Shown: positions 48,517 to 58,462, counted from the stretch's first letter. The stretch is DNA of 64,000 bases from Roseitalea sp. MMSF_3546 (GCF_030732865.1 NZ_JASHKB010000008.1:1-64000); one strand, 5' to 3'. Notes: a model not told the origin generated them from the sequence alone. Numbers and translations: made by a program.

Positions 48517-48738
48517 ATGAAGGCCGACATTCACCCCGACTACCACATGATCAAGGTCGTCATGACCGACGGCACCGAATACATGACGCGCTCGACCTGG
48601 GGCGCGGAGGGCGATACGCTCAACCTCGACATCGACCCCAACACACACCCGGCCTGGACCGGCGGACAGCAGGGCCTGGTCGATCGCGGCGGCCGCGTCT
48701 CCAAGTTCCAGAAGCGCTATCAGGGCCTGGGCATCTAG
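48517..48738 (+). CDS. rpmE: 50S ribosomal protein L31, zinc-free type
   Basis: The 73-residue protein starts [20 protein letters not shown] and ends in [16 protein letters not shown], the L31 pattern. It lacks the CxxC zinc pairs of the C+ type. It has its own promoter and is divergent from the ABC exporter. Like the L36 here, it needs no zinc. Confidence 0.95.
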   Translation: MKADIHPDYHMIKVVMTDGTEYMTRSTWGAEGDTLNLDIDPNTHPAWTGGQQGLVDRGGRVSKFQKRYQGLGI

Positions 48739-48787
48739 CGGTCAGATGCCGGGCTTGCCCGTTGCGGCGACCGGCTCACCGGGCGGC

Positions 48788-49426
48788 TCATGCCCTTGAA
48801 ACGGCCGAGCGGATCAGCGCCAGTCCGGCAAGGGCGAACAGGGCCGCCACGATGCCGTCGATCCAGCGGCGCGCGCGGGCGTAGCACCGCATGACGGCGG
48901 AGATCGAGAACGCGGCGGCAAAGGCTGCATAGATCGCAAAGCCGATCATGATGCAGCCGCCCGTGGCGATGGCGACGCCGCCCCAACCGCTCTCGGCTCC
49001 CAGGCCGACCGAGAGTGCGGCCATCCACGCCACCACTGCCTTGGGATTTGAAAGGTTCAGCAGCAGCCCGCGCATGAACCAGCTCCTCTCGTTCACGGAC
49101 GGATCGCCATCGCTGTGGCTCGATGCATCATCCTTGCGCATCGCCGAGCGGGCCGAACCATGGGCAAGCCAGAGAAGATAAAGACCGCCCGCGACCTTGA
49201 GCGCGGCAAGCAGGTGGGTCGTGGTCTGCAGCACCGCGCCCAGACCGGTCGCCGCGACGATGCCCCAGAGCGCCAGTCCCAGTCCAAGACCGCACCCGAA
49301 CATCATGCCGTTTCGACGGCCCCTGGCCGCCGACACGGTGCTCACGGCGAGCCTGGCGGGGCCGGGCGAAACGGTCACGACGAAGAAGGCGGCGAAGATC
49401 GCGGCCAGTCCGGTCCAGTCGAGCAT
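48788..49426 (-). CDS. LysE/RhtB family amino-acid exporter
   Basis: The 212-residue membrane protein has about six helices, and the VSPGPARLAVSTVSAARGRRNG and GLLLNLSNPKAVVAWMA patterns of LysE/RhtB exporters. It moves amino acids or similar compounds outward across the inner membrane. Start ATG 49426 is preferred over a TTG at 49441. It converges with rpmE. Confidence 0.85.
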   Translation of the reverse strand: MLDWTGLAAIFAAFFVVTVSPGPARLAVSTVSAARGRRNGMMFGCGLGLGLALWGIVAATGLGAVLQTTTHLLAALKVAGGLYLLWLAHGSARSAMRKDDASSHSDGDPSVNERSWFMRGLLLNLSNPKAVVAWMAALSVGLGAESGWGGVAIATGGCIMIGFAIYAAFAAAFSISAVMRCYARARRWIDGIVAALFALAGLALIRSAVSRA

Positions 49427-49669
49427 GGGCACCTCGATCAAGCAAGACGATTGCCGGGATGACTATCATGCATTCCGGTGGCGGTGCAAAACGGGCCCGG
49501 TCGGCACGAATCCCGGGTGGCGGCGCGGCATGCCGTTTTCGTCCGCGATCCGGGCCTTGACGAGGCCAATGGCCGTGCAGATCGCTGCGCGGCCGTTTTC
49601 CATTTGAACGCCGGACAGGGCGCCCCGCTTCCCTGCCCGTGCCTGTGCCGGCAAGGGTCCTGCCGGCGA

Positions 49670-50698
49670 TCAGGCCGCCTGTTCGCGTTCGGGCGACCAT
49701 TCGCCGCGGGCCGCGAGGGCGTTCATCTTCGCCCGATGGGTGAAGGCCGCCTGCGCGGCGGGCACGTTTGCGGCCTTGCCGCCCCAGGCCTTGAGCGCGG
49801 CGGCCTGCAGGGCGCGGCCATAGGAGAAGGTCAGCGGCCAGGGGATCTCGCCGCCACGCGCGTTCATCGCCGACAGATGCGCCGTGGCCTCCTCGTCGCT
49901 CTGGCCGCCCGACAGGAAGGTGATGCCGGGCACGGCGCTCGGCACGGTTTCCCTGAGCACCTTGAGCGTCCGGTCGGCGACCTCGTTGACCGAGGCCTTG
50001 CGCGCGTTCTTGCCGTCGATCACCATGTTCGGCTTGAGGATCATGCCTTCGAGCATGACACGCGCCTCGTGCAGCGCCTCGAACACGGCCGTCAGCACGG
50101 CGTCGGTCACCTGGGCGCAGCGATCGATGGAATGGGTGCCCGGCTCGCCGTCCATCAGCACTTCGGGCTCGACGATCGGCACAAGGCCCTGCTCCTGACA
50201 CAACACCGCATAGCGGGCCAGCGCGTGGGCATTGGCCCTGATCGCGTAATCGGTGGGCAGGCTGTCGGAAATGGCGATCACGCCGCGCCATTTGGCAAAG
50301 CGGGCGCCCGCGTCGTAATAGGTGTCGAGCCGCTCGCGCAGCCCGTCAAGGCCCTCGGTGACCGTCTCCCCGGGATAGGCGGCCAGTACCTTGGCGCCCT
50401 TGTCGACCTTGATGCCGGGGACCGCGCCGGCGGCGGTGATCAGATCCACCAGATGCGTGCCGTCGGCGGCGCGCTGATAGAGCGTCTCCTCGAACAAGAT
50501 GACGCCGGAAATGCAATCGCGTATCGCCTCTTCGGACCGGAACAGCATCTCGCGATAGTCGCGGCGCGTGTCCTCGGTCGATTGCAGGCCGATCGTATCG
50601 AAGCGCTTCTTGATCGTGCCGGTCGATTCGTCGGCGGCCAGAATGCCCTTGCCCGGGGCGACCATCTTCGCCGCAATGTCCTCGAGACGTTCGCTCAT
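49670..50698 (-). CDS. Class I fructose-bisphosphate aldolase
   Basis: The 342-residue enzyme has the class I pattern: GKGILAADEST at the N-terminus, KWRGVIAI, IVEPEVLMDG and the Schiff-base block MILKPNMV, then FLSGGQSDEEA. It cuts fructose-1,6-bisphosphate. It is last in the minus-strand tkt-gap-pgk-fba set. The 124-base gap to pgk could hold a promoter. A short hairpin (49647-49667) lies just past its stop, without a T-run. Confidence 0.93.
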   Translation of the reverse strand: MSERLEDIAAKMVAPGKGILAADESTGTIKKRFDTIGLQSTEDTRRDYREMLFRSEEAIRDCISGVILFEETLYQRAADGTHLVDLITAAGAVPGIKVDKGAKVLAAYPGETVTEGLDGLRERLDTYYDAGARFAKWRGVIAISDSLPTDYAIRANAHALARYAVLCQEQGLVPIVEPEVLMDGEPGTHSIDRCAQVTDAVLTAVFEALHEARVMLEGMILKPNMVIDGKNARKASVNEVADRTLKVLRETVPSAVPGITFLSGGQSDEEATAHLSAMNARGGEIPWPLTFSYGRALQAAALKAWGGKAANVPAAQAAFTHRAKMNALAARGEWSPEREQAA

Positions 50699-50822
50699 GT
50701 CGCTTCTCCATGTGTCGTTGGCATGGCCATAGCAGAAGGCCGGACACCGGAAAATACGGGCCGGCTCACCTCAATCGATTGAAACGACGGACCGGTCGCG
50801 TGGGCGACCGAGGCGGGGCCAG

Positions 50823-52016
50823 TCAGGCCTGAAGTGCGGCCACGCCCGGCAGCCGGCGCCCTTCCATCCATTCAAGGAACGCCCCTCCGGCCGCCGATAC
50901 ATAGGTGAACTTGCCGGTCACGCCCGCCTTGTTGAGCGCGGCGACCGTGTCGCCGCCGCCGGCGATGGAGACCAGGTCGCCCTTGGCCGTCAGGTTGGCG
51001 GCATGGCGCGCCGCCGCCATGGTCGCCGCATCGAAGGGCGGCACCTCGAAGGCGCCGAGCGGACCGTTCCAGACGAGCGTGGCGGCCTGGCCGATCCAGC
51101 CATTGACCTTGGCGACCGAGGCCGGACCGATATCGAGGATCATCCGGTCGGCGGGGACGGCATCGACATCGACGGTGCGCGTGGCAGCGCCCTCCTCGAG
51201 GGCGGCGGCGACCACCACGTCGATGGGCAGCACGATCGCGCAACCGCGCTCGGCCGCCCTGGCGATGATGGTGCGGGCGGTCTCGGCCAGATCGTGTTCG
51301 CACAGCGACCGGCCGACATCGACGCCGCGGGCGGCCAGGAACGTGTTGGCCATACCGCCGCCGATCACCAGCGCGTCGACCTTTGCGATCAGGTTTTCCA
51401 GAAGGTCGATCTTGGTCGACACCTTGGCGCCGCCGACAATGGCGACGAGCGGCCGCGCCGGGTCGCCCAGGCCCTTTTGAAGCGCCTCGAGTTCGGCCTG
51501 CATGGCGCGGCCGGCATAGGCCGGCAGGTGGCGGGCGATGGCCTCGGTGGAGGCATGGGCGCGGTGGGCAGCCGAAAAGGCGTCGTTGACGTAGATGTCG
51601 CCGTTTTCGGCCAATGCCCGGGCGAAATCGGCATCATTGGCCTCCTCGCCGGGGTGAAAGCGCGTGTTCTCGAACAGCACGATATCGCCCGGGGCCATCT
51701 CGGACAGGCGGGCGGCGCAGGCGCTTCCGATACAGTCGGCCGCGAAATCCACGCGCAGGTCCAGCACCTCCTCGAGCGCCTGGGCGACAGGGCGCAGCGA
51801 CATGTCGGGCACGACCTTGCCCTTGGGCCGGCCGAAATGGGACAGCAAAATCACCTTCGCGCCGCGCCTGGACAGTTCGGTGATCGTCGGGGCGGCGCGT
51901 TCCAGGCGCGTTGCATCGCTGACTTGACCGTCGGCCATGGGCACGTTGAGGTCGACGCGTACCATGACGCGCTTGCCGGAAATGTCGGTCAGATCGTCGA
52001 GGGTCCTGATGGGCAT
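50823..52016 (-). CDS. pgk: Phosphoglycerate kinase
   Basis: The 397-residue enzyme makes ATP from 1,3-bisphosphoglycerate. Landmarks: [45 protein letters not shown], and [13 protein letters not shown]. The ATG at 52016 follows a short gap; the eight upstream frame residues are not conserved. It is in the minus-strand central-carbon cluster. Confidence 0.97.
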   Translation of the reverse strand: MPIRTLDDLTDISGKRVMVRVDLNVPMADGQVSDATRLERAAPTITELSRRGAKVILLSHFGRPKGKVVPDMSLRPVAQALEEVLDLRVDFAADCIGSACAARLSEMAPGDIVLFENTRFHPGEEANDADFARALAENGDIYVNDAFSAAHRAHASTEAIARHLPAYAGRAMQAELEALQKGLGDPARPLVAIVGGAKVSTKIDLLENLIAKVDALVIGGGMANTFLAARGVDVGRSLCEHDLAETARTIIARAAERGCAIVLPIDVVVAAALEEGAATRTVDVDAVPADRMILDIGPASVAKVNGWIGQAATLVWNGPLGAFEVPPFDAATMAAARHAANLTAKGDLVSIAGGGDTVAALNKAGVTGKFTYVSAAGGAFLEWMEGRRLPGVAALQA

Positions 52017-52077
52017 GGTCGGTCTTCCCGGTGGCCGCAAGTCACACCCGGTTTCCTAGGAAGATCACACCGCGATT

Positions 52078-52263
52078 TCAATGACTATCGGCACCGTCAT
52101 CGCCATTGCGGCGGCCGGTCGCATACCACCATGCGCGGCTGTCGCCCTGGTCGGCGCCGGGCATCTGGCTTTCGACCGTTCGGCGGAAGAACCGGCCGAC
52201 GACGAGCGCGAGGACGACGATCCCCGCGCCGATCAGAAGGAAGATGACGAGGCCGGTCTCCAT
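52078..52263 (-). CDS. Small membrane protein between gap and pgk
   Basis: The 61-residue protein has one hydrophobic helix (ETGLVIFLLIGAGIVVLALVVGRFF) and a polar tail ending NGDDGADSH. It sits between gap and pgk on the same strand. No family is recognised. It may be a real single-span protein; no conservation can be checked here. Confidence 0.5.
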   Translation of the reverse strand: METGLVIFLLIGAGIVVLALVVGRFFRRTVESQMPGADQGDSRAWWYATGRRNGDDGADSH

Positions 52264-52363
52264 GACCGGCCCAGCATATCAGGGTTTGTCGAATATCTCC
52301 ACGCGGCCCTTCGGGTTGGGCCGAAATCGCCGGCCAGGGCGCCGAAAATGCTCGCAAGCGGGG

Positions 52364-53365
52364 CTAGATCAGCCTGCCCATTGCCACCGCGACGTCGGAC
52401 ATGCGGTTCGAAAAGCCCCATTCGTTGTCGTACCAGCTCATCACGCGAACCAGATTGCCCTCGAGCACCTTGGTCTGGGGCGCGGCGAAGTTGGACGAAT
52501 GGGCGTCGTGATTGTAGTCGATGGAGACCTTCGGCTCGGTATCGTAATCGAGAATGCCCTTGAGCCTGTCCTCGGACCAGGCCTTGACGGCGGCGTTCAC
52601 CTCCTCGGCCGTGACATCGCGCGAGGGCACGAACTTCAGGTCGACCAGCGAGACGTTGGCGGTGGGCACACGCACGGCGGAGCCGTCGAGCTTGCCGTCG
52701 AGTTCGGGCAGCACCAGGCCGACCGCGCGGGCGGCGCCGGTCGTGGTGGGGATCATCGACATGGCCGCCGCGCGGGCGCGATAGAGATCCTTGTGCAGGG
52801 TGTCGAGCGTGGGCTGGTCGCCGGTATAGGCGTGGATGGTCGTCATGTAGCCCTTTTCGATGCCGAACTCGCTGTGCAGCACATAGGCGAGCGGCGCCAG
52901 GCAGTTGGTGGTGCACGACGCGCAGGAGACGACAAGGTCGTCCGCGGTCAGCGCGTCATGGTTGACGCCGTAGACGACCGTCTTGTCGGCGCCCTTGCCG
53001 GGCGCGGAAATGAGCACGCGCTTGGAACCGTTCTTGAGATGCAGGGCGGCCTTGTCGCGATCGGTGAAGATGCCCGTGCATTCGAGCGCGATGTCGACAT
53101 CGGACCAGGGCAGGCTGGCCGGATCGCGCTCGGCGGTCACCCGGATCGGGCCGCGGCCTGCATCGATCGTGTCGCCATCGACCCTGACCGCGCCGGGAAA
53201 CCTGCCGTGCACGCTGTCATAGCGCAGCAGATGGGCGTTGGTCTCGACCGGGCCCAGATCGTTGATGGCCACGACCTCGATGTCGGTGCGCTCCGATTCG
53301 ATGATGGCGCGCAAGACGTTGCGGCCGATGCGGCCAAAGCCGTTGATGGCTACCTTGACTGTCAT
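52364..53365 (-). CDS. gap: Glyceraldehyde-3-phosphate dehydrogenase
   Basis: The 333-residue NAD-dependent enzyme has [15 protein letters not shown] at the start, the active-site [11 protein letters not shown] and [13 protein letters not shown]. Length is normal. It catalyses the NAD-linked oxidation of glyceraldehyde-3-phosphate. The ATG at 53365 lies 39 bases past the tkt stop, so it is cotranscribed with tkt. Confidence 0.97.
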   Translation of the reverse strand: MTVKVAINGFGRIGRNVLRAIIESERTDIEVVAINDLGPVETNAHLLRYDSVHGRFPGAVRVDGDTIDAGRGPIRVTAERDPASLPWSDVDIALECTGIFTDRDKAALHLKNGSKRVLISAPGKGADKTVVYGVNHDALTADDLVVSCASCTTNCLAPLAYVLHSEFGIEKGYMTTIHAYTGDQPTLDTLHKDLYRARAAAMSMIPTTTGAARAVGLVLPELDGKLDGSAVRVPTANVSLVDLKFVPSRDVTAEEVNAAVKAWSEDRLKGILDYDTEPKVSIDYNHDAHSSNFAAPQTKVLEGNLVRVMSWYDNEWGFSNRMSDVAVAMGRLI

Positions 53366-53404
53366 GGTGTTCTCCAAATGCTCAACAAGCCCGATGGGCA
53401 ACGA

Positions 53405-55408
53405 TCACGCGGCATCGGTTCGCCGCGCAAGACGCGCGAGGGCGGCCTCGACGATGGCGTCGGCGGTGATGCCGAAATGCTCGTATAGCGCCTTGTACGG
53501 GCCCGATGCACCGAAACCGCTCATCCCGATGAAGATGCCGTCCTCGCCGATGAAACGCTCCCAGCCCTGCCGCACGCCGGCCTCGACGGCGATGCGGACG
53601 CCGTCCGTGCCGATGATGGCGCGCCGATATTCGGGCGACTGGCGCTCGAACAGTTCGAAGCACGGCACCGAGACGACGCGCGCGCGATGGCCCTGCGCGA
53701 TCAGCCGCTCGCGCGCCTGCATGGCGATGTGCACTTCCGAGCCGGTCGCAAACAGCGAAATCGCCGATTCCTCGCCGGCGGTGGCCAGTTCATAGGCGCC
53801 CAGCGCGCAGCGGTTTTCGCTCGCGGTCTCCGTGCGCAGGGCCGGCAGGTCCTGGCGGGTCAGGGCGAGGGTGGACGGCATGGCCGCTTCGCCCAGGGCA
53901 AGTTCCCAGCACTCGACGACTTCCATCGCGTCGGCGGGCCGGAAGACCAGGTGATTGGGGATGGCGCGCAAGGCGGCCAGGTGCTCGACCGGCTGATGCG
54001 TCGGGCCGTCCTCGCCCAGGCCGATCGAGTCGTGCGTCATGACGAATATCGAGCGGATGCCCATCAGGGACGCCAGGCGCATGGCCGGGCGCGCATAGTC
54101 GGAAAAGACCAGGAAGGTCCCGCCATAGGGCATGAGGCCGCCATGCAGGGCGATGCCGTTCATCGCGGCCGCCATGGCGTGCTCGCGAATGCCGTAATGA
54201 ATGTAACGGCCGGAGAAGTCGCCGGGTGTGATCGCAGCGGTCTGTTCGGTCTTGGTGTTGTTCGAGCCGCTCAGATCGGCCGATCCGCCCAGCGTCTCGG
54301 GAATGGCGGCGTTGATCACTTCGAGCGCCATCTGCGAGGACTTGCGGGTGGCGGCGGTCGGCGCCTGCCTGGCAAGGGCGGCCTTGTAGTCACCGACCGC
54401 GTTGAAGAAGGTCGAGGGCAGATCGCCACGCATGCGCCGTTCGAACTCGCTCTTGATCCCGTTGCCGACGGCATCGAGCCGTTTCTGCCAGGCGACACGC
54501 TCCTGTCCCGACGAAAGCCCGGCAAGGCGCCAGTCATCGAGGATCTCCGAGGGGATCTCGAAGGGTTCGGCCTGCCAGCCCAGCGCGATGCGGGCGCCGG
54601 CGATCTCTTCCGGACCGAGCGGGGAGCCATGCGCCTTGGCCGTGCCGGCCTTGGTCGGGGCGCCGAAGCCGATGGTGGTGCGTGCGGCGATCATGACCGG
54701 CCGGCCGGCGCTCCCGGCGCGGGTGAGCGCCGCCTCGATGGCATCGGGATCGTGCCCGTCGATCCGGTCGGTGGCCCAGCCGCAGGCCTCGAACCGGGCG
54801 ATCTGGTCGGTGGAATCGGCCAGTGCGATGTCGCCATCGATGGTGATCCGGTTGTCGTCCCAGATGACCACCAGATTGTCGAGCCCCAGATGCCCTGCCA
54901 GGGAAATCGCCTCCTGGCTGATGCCCTCCATGAGGCAGCCGTCCCCGGCCAGCACATAGATCTTGTGATTGACGAGATCGGCACCGAACTCGTCGCGCAG
55001 CTTGCGCTCGGCGATCGCCATGCCGACGCCGTTGGCCAGGCCCTGCCCGAGAGGTCCGGTGGTGGTCTCGATGCCGGCGGCGTGGCCGTATTCGGGATGG
55101 CCGGCGGTCCGCGAGCCGAGCTGACGGAAATTGCGGATCTCGTCCAGCGTGACGTCTTCGTAACCCAGAAGGTACAAAAGGCCGTAGAGCAGCATCGAGC
55201 CATGTCCCGCCGACAGGACGAAGCGGTCGCGGTCGGGCCAGTGCGGATGCTTGGGATCGAACTTCATGAACCGCGTGAAGAGCACCGTGGCGATGTCGGC
55301 CGCGCCCATGGGCAGGCCCGGATGGCCCGAACCGGCGGCCTGGACCGCATCCATTGCCAGGGCACGGATCGCGTTGGCCATCCGGTCGTGTTTCTCGCGT
55401 GGGATCAT
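53405..55408 (-). CDS. tkt: Transketolase
   Basis: The 667-residue enzyme uses thiamine diphosphate to move two-carbon units in the pentose-phosphate pathway. It has AGSGHPGLPMGAADIA, GHGSMLLYGLL, GPLGQGLANGVGMA, GDGCLMEGISQEA (TPP fold) and HDSIGLGEDGPTHQPVEHLA. The ATG at 55408 is used; the upstream frame is not transketolase. First gene of the tkt-gap-pgk-fba run. Confidence 0.96.
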   Translation of the reverse strand: MIPREKHDRMANAIRALAMDAVQAAGSGHPGLPMGAADIATVLFTRFMKFDPKHPHWPDRDRFVLSAGHGSMLLYGLLYLLGYEDVTLDEIRNFRQLGSRTAGHPEYGHAAGIETTTGPLGQGLANGVGMAIAERKLRDEFGADLVNHKIYVLAGDGCLMEGISQEAISLAGHLGLDNLVVIWDDNRITIDGDIALADSTDQIARFEACGWATDRIDGHDPDAIEAALTRAGSAGRPVMIAARTTIGFGAPTKAGTAKAHGSPLGPEEIAGARIALGWQAEPFEIPSEILDDWRLAGLSSGQERVAWQKRLDAVGNGIKSEFERRMRGDLPSTFFNAVGDYKAALARQAPTAATRKSSQMALEVINAAIPETLGGSADLSGSNNTKTEQTAAITPGDFSGRYIHYGIREHAMAAAMNGIALHGGLMPYGGTFLVFSDYARPAMRLASLMGIRSIFVMTHDSIGLGEDGPTHQPVEHLAALRAIPNHLVFRPADAMEVVECWELALGEAAMPSTLALTRQDLPALRTETASENRCALGAYELATAGEESAISLFATGSEVHIAMQARERLIAQGHRARVVSVPCFELFERQSPEYRRAIIGTDGVRIAVEAGVRQGWERFIGEDGIFIGMSGFGASGPYKALYEHFGITADAIVEAALARLARRTDAA

Positions 55409-55715
55409 GATGTGGTTCCGCTGATGGAGGTCCGAAGGCGGCTGTGGTGGCGCGGCGCGCGGGCTGGCCGGCCGCCCGGAATTGCGGCGACACATAACAG
55501 GTGCGCATCCGGAGTCAACAAAGCCCCAGCCCCGGCGCGATTGCGGGGCACGCCGGCCGCTGCCCGGTTTCCGGCGCGGCCGGGACCGTGCATTTTCGAT
55601 GAACGGCGATTGGCTGTTGCACTTGGCGCAGGCAGGTTTAAGTTTGATGTGATACAGCCTCGCTAACGCCTTAATGTTGCTGACAAACAGTTTCGAGAGT
55701 GCGACTTTACCGGTC
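55409..55715. other. Divergent intergenic region tkt / DUF4164
   Basis: This 307-base stretch has no gene. It holds the tkt promoter on the minus strand (see the next entry). The rightward promoter for DUF4164-zapA must also lie here but no convincing pair was found. Confidence 0.5.
55491..55518 (-). promoter_or_regulatory. Candidate sigma-70 promoter for tkt
   Basis: On the minus strand TTGACT (forward 55513-55518), then 16 bases, then TATGTG (forward 55491-55496). The predicted start is about 76 nt before tkt. Confidence 0.5.
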
Positions 55716-55988
55716 ATGAGCGGATCGCCAACCCTTACCGAACTGTTCGACCGCCTCGATCAGGCGCTGGCGGCGCTCGACGATGCGGTCGAGCGCACCG
55801 CCGAGTTGCGACGCGAATATGCCGACGCCGAAGAGGAGGCGCAGAGACTCAATTCGGATCGGGCGCGGCTGGCCGAGGAACTCGACAAGGCCGAGGCGCG
55901 TGCCGAGCGGCTCGAAGAGGTCAACAAGGAGGTCTCGCGCCGGCTGGTCACCGCGATGGAGACCATCAGGGCGGTGCTCGATCACTGA
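55716..55988 (+). CDS. DUF4164 coiled-coil protein
   Basis: The 90-residue protein is mostly one charged coiled coil (ALAALDDAVERTAELRREY, then EEEAQRLNSDRARLAEEL, then ARAERLEEVNKEVSRRL). This is DUF4164, which in rhizobia precedes zapA. A link to division is inferred from position only. The ATG at 55716 matches the family start. Confidence 0.75.
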   Translation: MSGSPTLTELFDRLDQALAALDDAVERTAELRREYADAEEEAQRLNSDRARLAEELDKAEARAERLEEVNKEVSRRLVTAMETIRAVLDH

Positions 55989-56015
55989 TCGGCGGCCGCC
56001 GAAAGGAGAGAAACG

Positions 56016-56369
56016 ATGCCCCAGGTCTCCGTAATCATTGACGGCAAGAGCTATCGCATGGCTTGCGACCCCGGCCAGGAAGACCATCTGAGCGAACTGG
56101 CCGCCCGGCTCGACCGGTATGTCGCCCATCTCAAGTCGTCGTTCGGCGAGATCGGCGACCTGCGGGTGACGGTGATGGCCGGTATCATGATCCTCGACGA
56201 ACTCGACCAGGCGCAAAAGCGCGCCGGCGAGCTCGAAGCCGAGCGCGACGAGGCGGTCACGGCGCGCGAGGCGGCGCTGGCCAAGGCCGACCGGGCCGGC
56301 GACGTGCTGGCCGAACGGCTCGGGCTGGTCGCCGAGAAGATCGAGACGATCACCGGCAAGATCGCCTGA
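56016..56369 (+). CDS. zapA: Cell division protein ZapA
   Basis: The 117-residue protein has the ZapA domain (VSVIIDGKSYRMACDPGQE, then LSELAARLDRYVAHL, VTVMAGIMILDEL) followed by a helical coiled coil. It binds FtsZ and promotes Z-ring bundling. It lies between DUF4164 and 6S RNA, the usual order. Confidence 0.9.
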   Translation: MPQVSVIIDGKSYRMACDPGQEDHLSELAARLDRYVAHLKSSFGEIGDLRVTVMAGIMILDELDQAQKRAGELEAERDEAVTAREAALAKADRAGDVLAERLGLVAEKIETITGKIA

Positions 56370-56448
56370 GCGCTGCGGTGCCGATCTGCGGCAAAGATTC
56401 GGTCGACCCGCTCTGGCAAAGCATGCCCACCGGAGCTATATCGAATGA

Positions 56449-56610
56449 GCCGACTGCGCTTTGCGGCAGGAGACAATTCCCCGGGGCCTTACGCATCCCA
56501 AGGGAGCTGGCGCTGACCGGGCCCGTGGGCTCGGATAACCGGCACCCACCTACTCATGTAGGTTCCCGGGATGCCGCTCTCCACCGATTGTCGCGGTTGG
56601 CGATTGCCTT
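56449..56610 (+). ncRNA. ssrS: 6S RNA
   Basis: Between zapA and 5-FCL, the standard place for 6S RNA, the sequence shows the conserved CACCCACCTAC...GTAGGTTCCCGGGA core (56545-56572). GACAAT (56472-56477) and ATTGTC (56587-56592) give a closing stem. A candidate promoter is TGGCAA (56414-56419), 17 bases, TATATC (56437-56442), giving a start near 56449. 6S RNA binds the sigma-70 holoenzyme and lowers its use in stationary phase. Ends are approximate. Confidence 0.75.
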
Positions 56611-56661
56611 GCGGCCACGGCGGTCCGGACCCACACATGCCGATGAGCGCGGCCGATTCCG

Positions 56662-57297
56662 ATGACAATGACCAGCGATGATATCGGCGCCGTCAAGGCG
56701 GAGATCCGCACCCGCGCCCTGGCCCGGCGCGATGCGCTCGATCCGCAATGGCGCGCCCGGGTGAGCGCCGATCTCGCCCGATCGGCCAAGGCGATCGTCG
56801 GCGATGGCGCCGGCATCGTCGCCGCGTTCTGGCCGATCCGCTCGGAGATCGATCCGCGCCCCTTGATGGAGCGGCTGACCGCGATGGGCGCCGAACTGGC
56901 GCTGCCCGCGGTCATCGATCGGCAGACCATCGCCTTCAGACGCTACCGGCCGGGCGATCGTCTCGAGCGCGGCAGTTTCGGCACCATGGCGCCGGGGCCG
57001 GGTGCCGAAACCGTCGATCCCGACATGCTGCTGATGCCGCTGGCCGCCTTCGATGCGGCGGGCAACCGGCTTGGCTATGGCGCGGGCCATTACGACCGGG
57101 CCATCGCCCGGCTGCGCCAGGCCGGTCGTGATCCGCGCCTTGTCGGGCTTGCCTTTTCGTGCCAGCGCGAGACGGCGATACCGGCCGAGGCGCACGACGT
57201 GCCGCTGCACGCGGTCGTCACCGAACAGGGGCTGCAGGCGCTGGCGACGCCGCCGCAGCGAAACGAACCCGCAGACACGATCGGAAGTGCTCGATGA
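56662..57297 (+). CDS. 5-formyltetrahydrofolate cyclo-ligase
   Basis: The 211-residue enzyme converts 5-formyl-THF with ATP to 5,10-methenyl-THF. Landmarks: a start with KAEIRTRALARRDAL, FWPIRSEIDPRPL, LMPLAAFDAAGNRLGYGAGHYDRAI, and GLAFSCQRE. Length is normal. It follows 6S RNA as in many bacteria and overlaps ymdB by ATGA. Confidence 0.92.
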   Translation: MTMTSDDIGAVKAEIRTRALARRDALDPQWRARVSADLARSAKAIVGDGAGIVAAFWPIRSEIDPRPLMERLTAMGAELALPAVIDRQTIAFRRYRPGDRLERGSFGTMAPGPGAETVDPDMLLMPLAAFDAAGNRLGYGAGHYDRAIARLRQAGRDPRLVGLAFSCQRETAIPAEAHDVPLHAVVTEQGLQALATPPQRNEPADTIGSAR

Positions 57298-58115
57298 GGC
57301 TGCTCTTTCTGGGGGACATGGTCGGCCGGACCGGACGGAAGGTCGTCTTCGACAAGCTGCCAGGGCTGATCGCCGATCACGGGATCGATTTCGTCATCGT
57401 CAATGGCGAGAACGCGGCCGGCGGCTTCGGAATCACCGAGCCGATCCTCGAGGAGACCCTGGACGCGGGCGCCGATGTGGTGACCACGGGCAACCATGTC
57501 TGGGACCAGCGCGAGGCGCTCGTCTTCGCCGGCCGGCAGGAACGGTTCCTGCGGCCGGCCAATTACCCCCAGGGCACGCCGGGGCGCGGAATGGGCGTCT
57601 ACGAAGCGCGCAACGGGGCGCGCGTGATGGTCTCCAACATTCTGGGCCGGGTGTTCATGGCACCCGATCTGGACGATCCGTTCGGCTGTGCCGAGCGCCA
57701 GCTCGAACAGGTGCAACTGGGCCGCGATGTCGACTGCCTCGTCTTCGACTTCCACGCCGAAGCGACGTCGGAGAAGGTGTCCTTTGCCCATTTCGTCGAC
57801 GGTCGCGCGAGCCTCGTGGTCGGCACGCACACCCATGTGCCGACCGCCGATCACATGATCTTCGATGGCGGTACGGCCTATTTATCCGATGCGGGCATGT
57901 GCGGGGACTACAGTGCTTCGCTGGGCATGGAGAAGGAAGAGGCGATCAACCGCTTCCTGACCAAGATCCCCAAGGGCCGGTTCGAGGCCGCCGGCGGTCC
58001 GGCGACGCTGTGCGGGCTGGCCGTCGAGGTCTCCGACAGGACCGGGCTGGCCGAGAAGGTGGCGCCGCTGCGCCTTGGCGGTCGGCTCGAAAGGACGATG
58101 CCGGACTGGTGGTAG
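57294..58115 (+). CDS. ymdB: YmdB-type metallophosphoesterase (TIGR00282)
   Basis: The 273-residue protein has LFLGDMVGRTGR, VNGENAAGGFG, TTGNHVWDQRE, FDFHAEATSEK, VVGTHTHVPTAD and YLSDAGMCGDY, the full YmdB set. YmdB has a two-iron/metal phosphodiesterase site and can cut 2',3'-cAMP. The ATG at 57294 overlaps the 5-FCL stop. It is in the same operon. Confidence 0.93.
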   Translation: MRLLFLGDMVGRTGRKVVFDKLPGLIADHGIDFVIVNGENAAGGFGITEPILEETLDAGADVVTTGNHVWDQREALVFAGRQERFLRPANYPQGTPGRGMGVYEARNGARVMVSNILGRVFMAPDLDDPFGCAERQLEQVQLGRDVDCLVFDFHAEATSEKVSFAHFVDGRASLVVGTHTHVPTADHMIFDGGTAYLSDAGMCGDYSASLGMEKEEAINRFLTKIPKGRFEAAGGPATLCGLAVEVSDRTGLAEKVAPLRLGGRLERTMPDWW

Positions 58116-58126
58116 CGGCCGCCCGG

Positions 58127-58462
58127 TCAACGAAACAGGTCGAACAGATACGGCGGCTCGAAGTCCACGCAACGATAGACCGGACAGTGGGGCGTATCGG
58201 CGGCGGGCACGGTCGTCTCTTTGGCGACCTTGGCGCCGAAGCAGAAGCCGCTGTCGGCGACATAGCGGTCATAGAGCAGGTAGTCGTCGATGCGCGCGGA
58301 CGGATAGCGCAACACTGCCGCCCCATCGCGCGCGACGAGCGCCTGCACGTCGGCGCAGGCCATGCGGTCGCTCCTGGCTCTCGTGATGTCCCGGGCGTCG
58401 GCACCGGGAACGGTGCTCGCTGCGACCGCAAGCGCAAGGACGATCGGCAGGCGCGGGCTCAT
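58127..58462 (-). CDS. Small secreted protein, unknown
   Basis: The 111-residue protein has a signal peptide (RLPIVLALAVAASTVPGADA) and a mature part with four cysteines (ACADV, FCFG, CPVYRC) and a Tyr-rich end DFEPPYLFDLFR. The pattern SARIDDYLLYDRYVADSGFCFG recalls a YARHG-like fold but I cannot place it. Start ATG 58462 has GGAGG before it. It converges on ymdB. Confidence 0.6.
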   Translation of the reverse strand: MSPRLPIVLALAVAASTVPGADARDITRARSDRMACADVQALVARDGAAVLRYPSARIDDYLLYDRYVADSGFCFGAKVAKETTVPAADTPHCPVYRCVDFEPPYLFDLFR

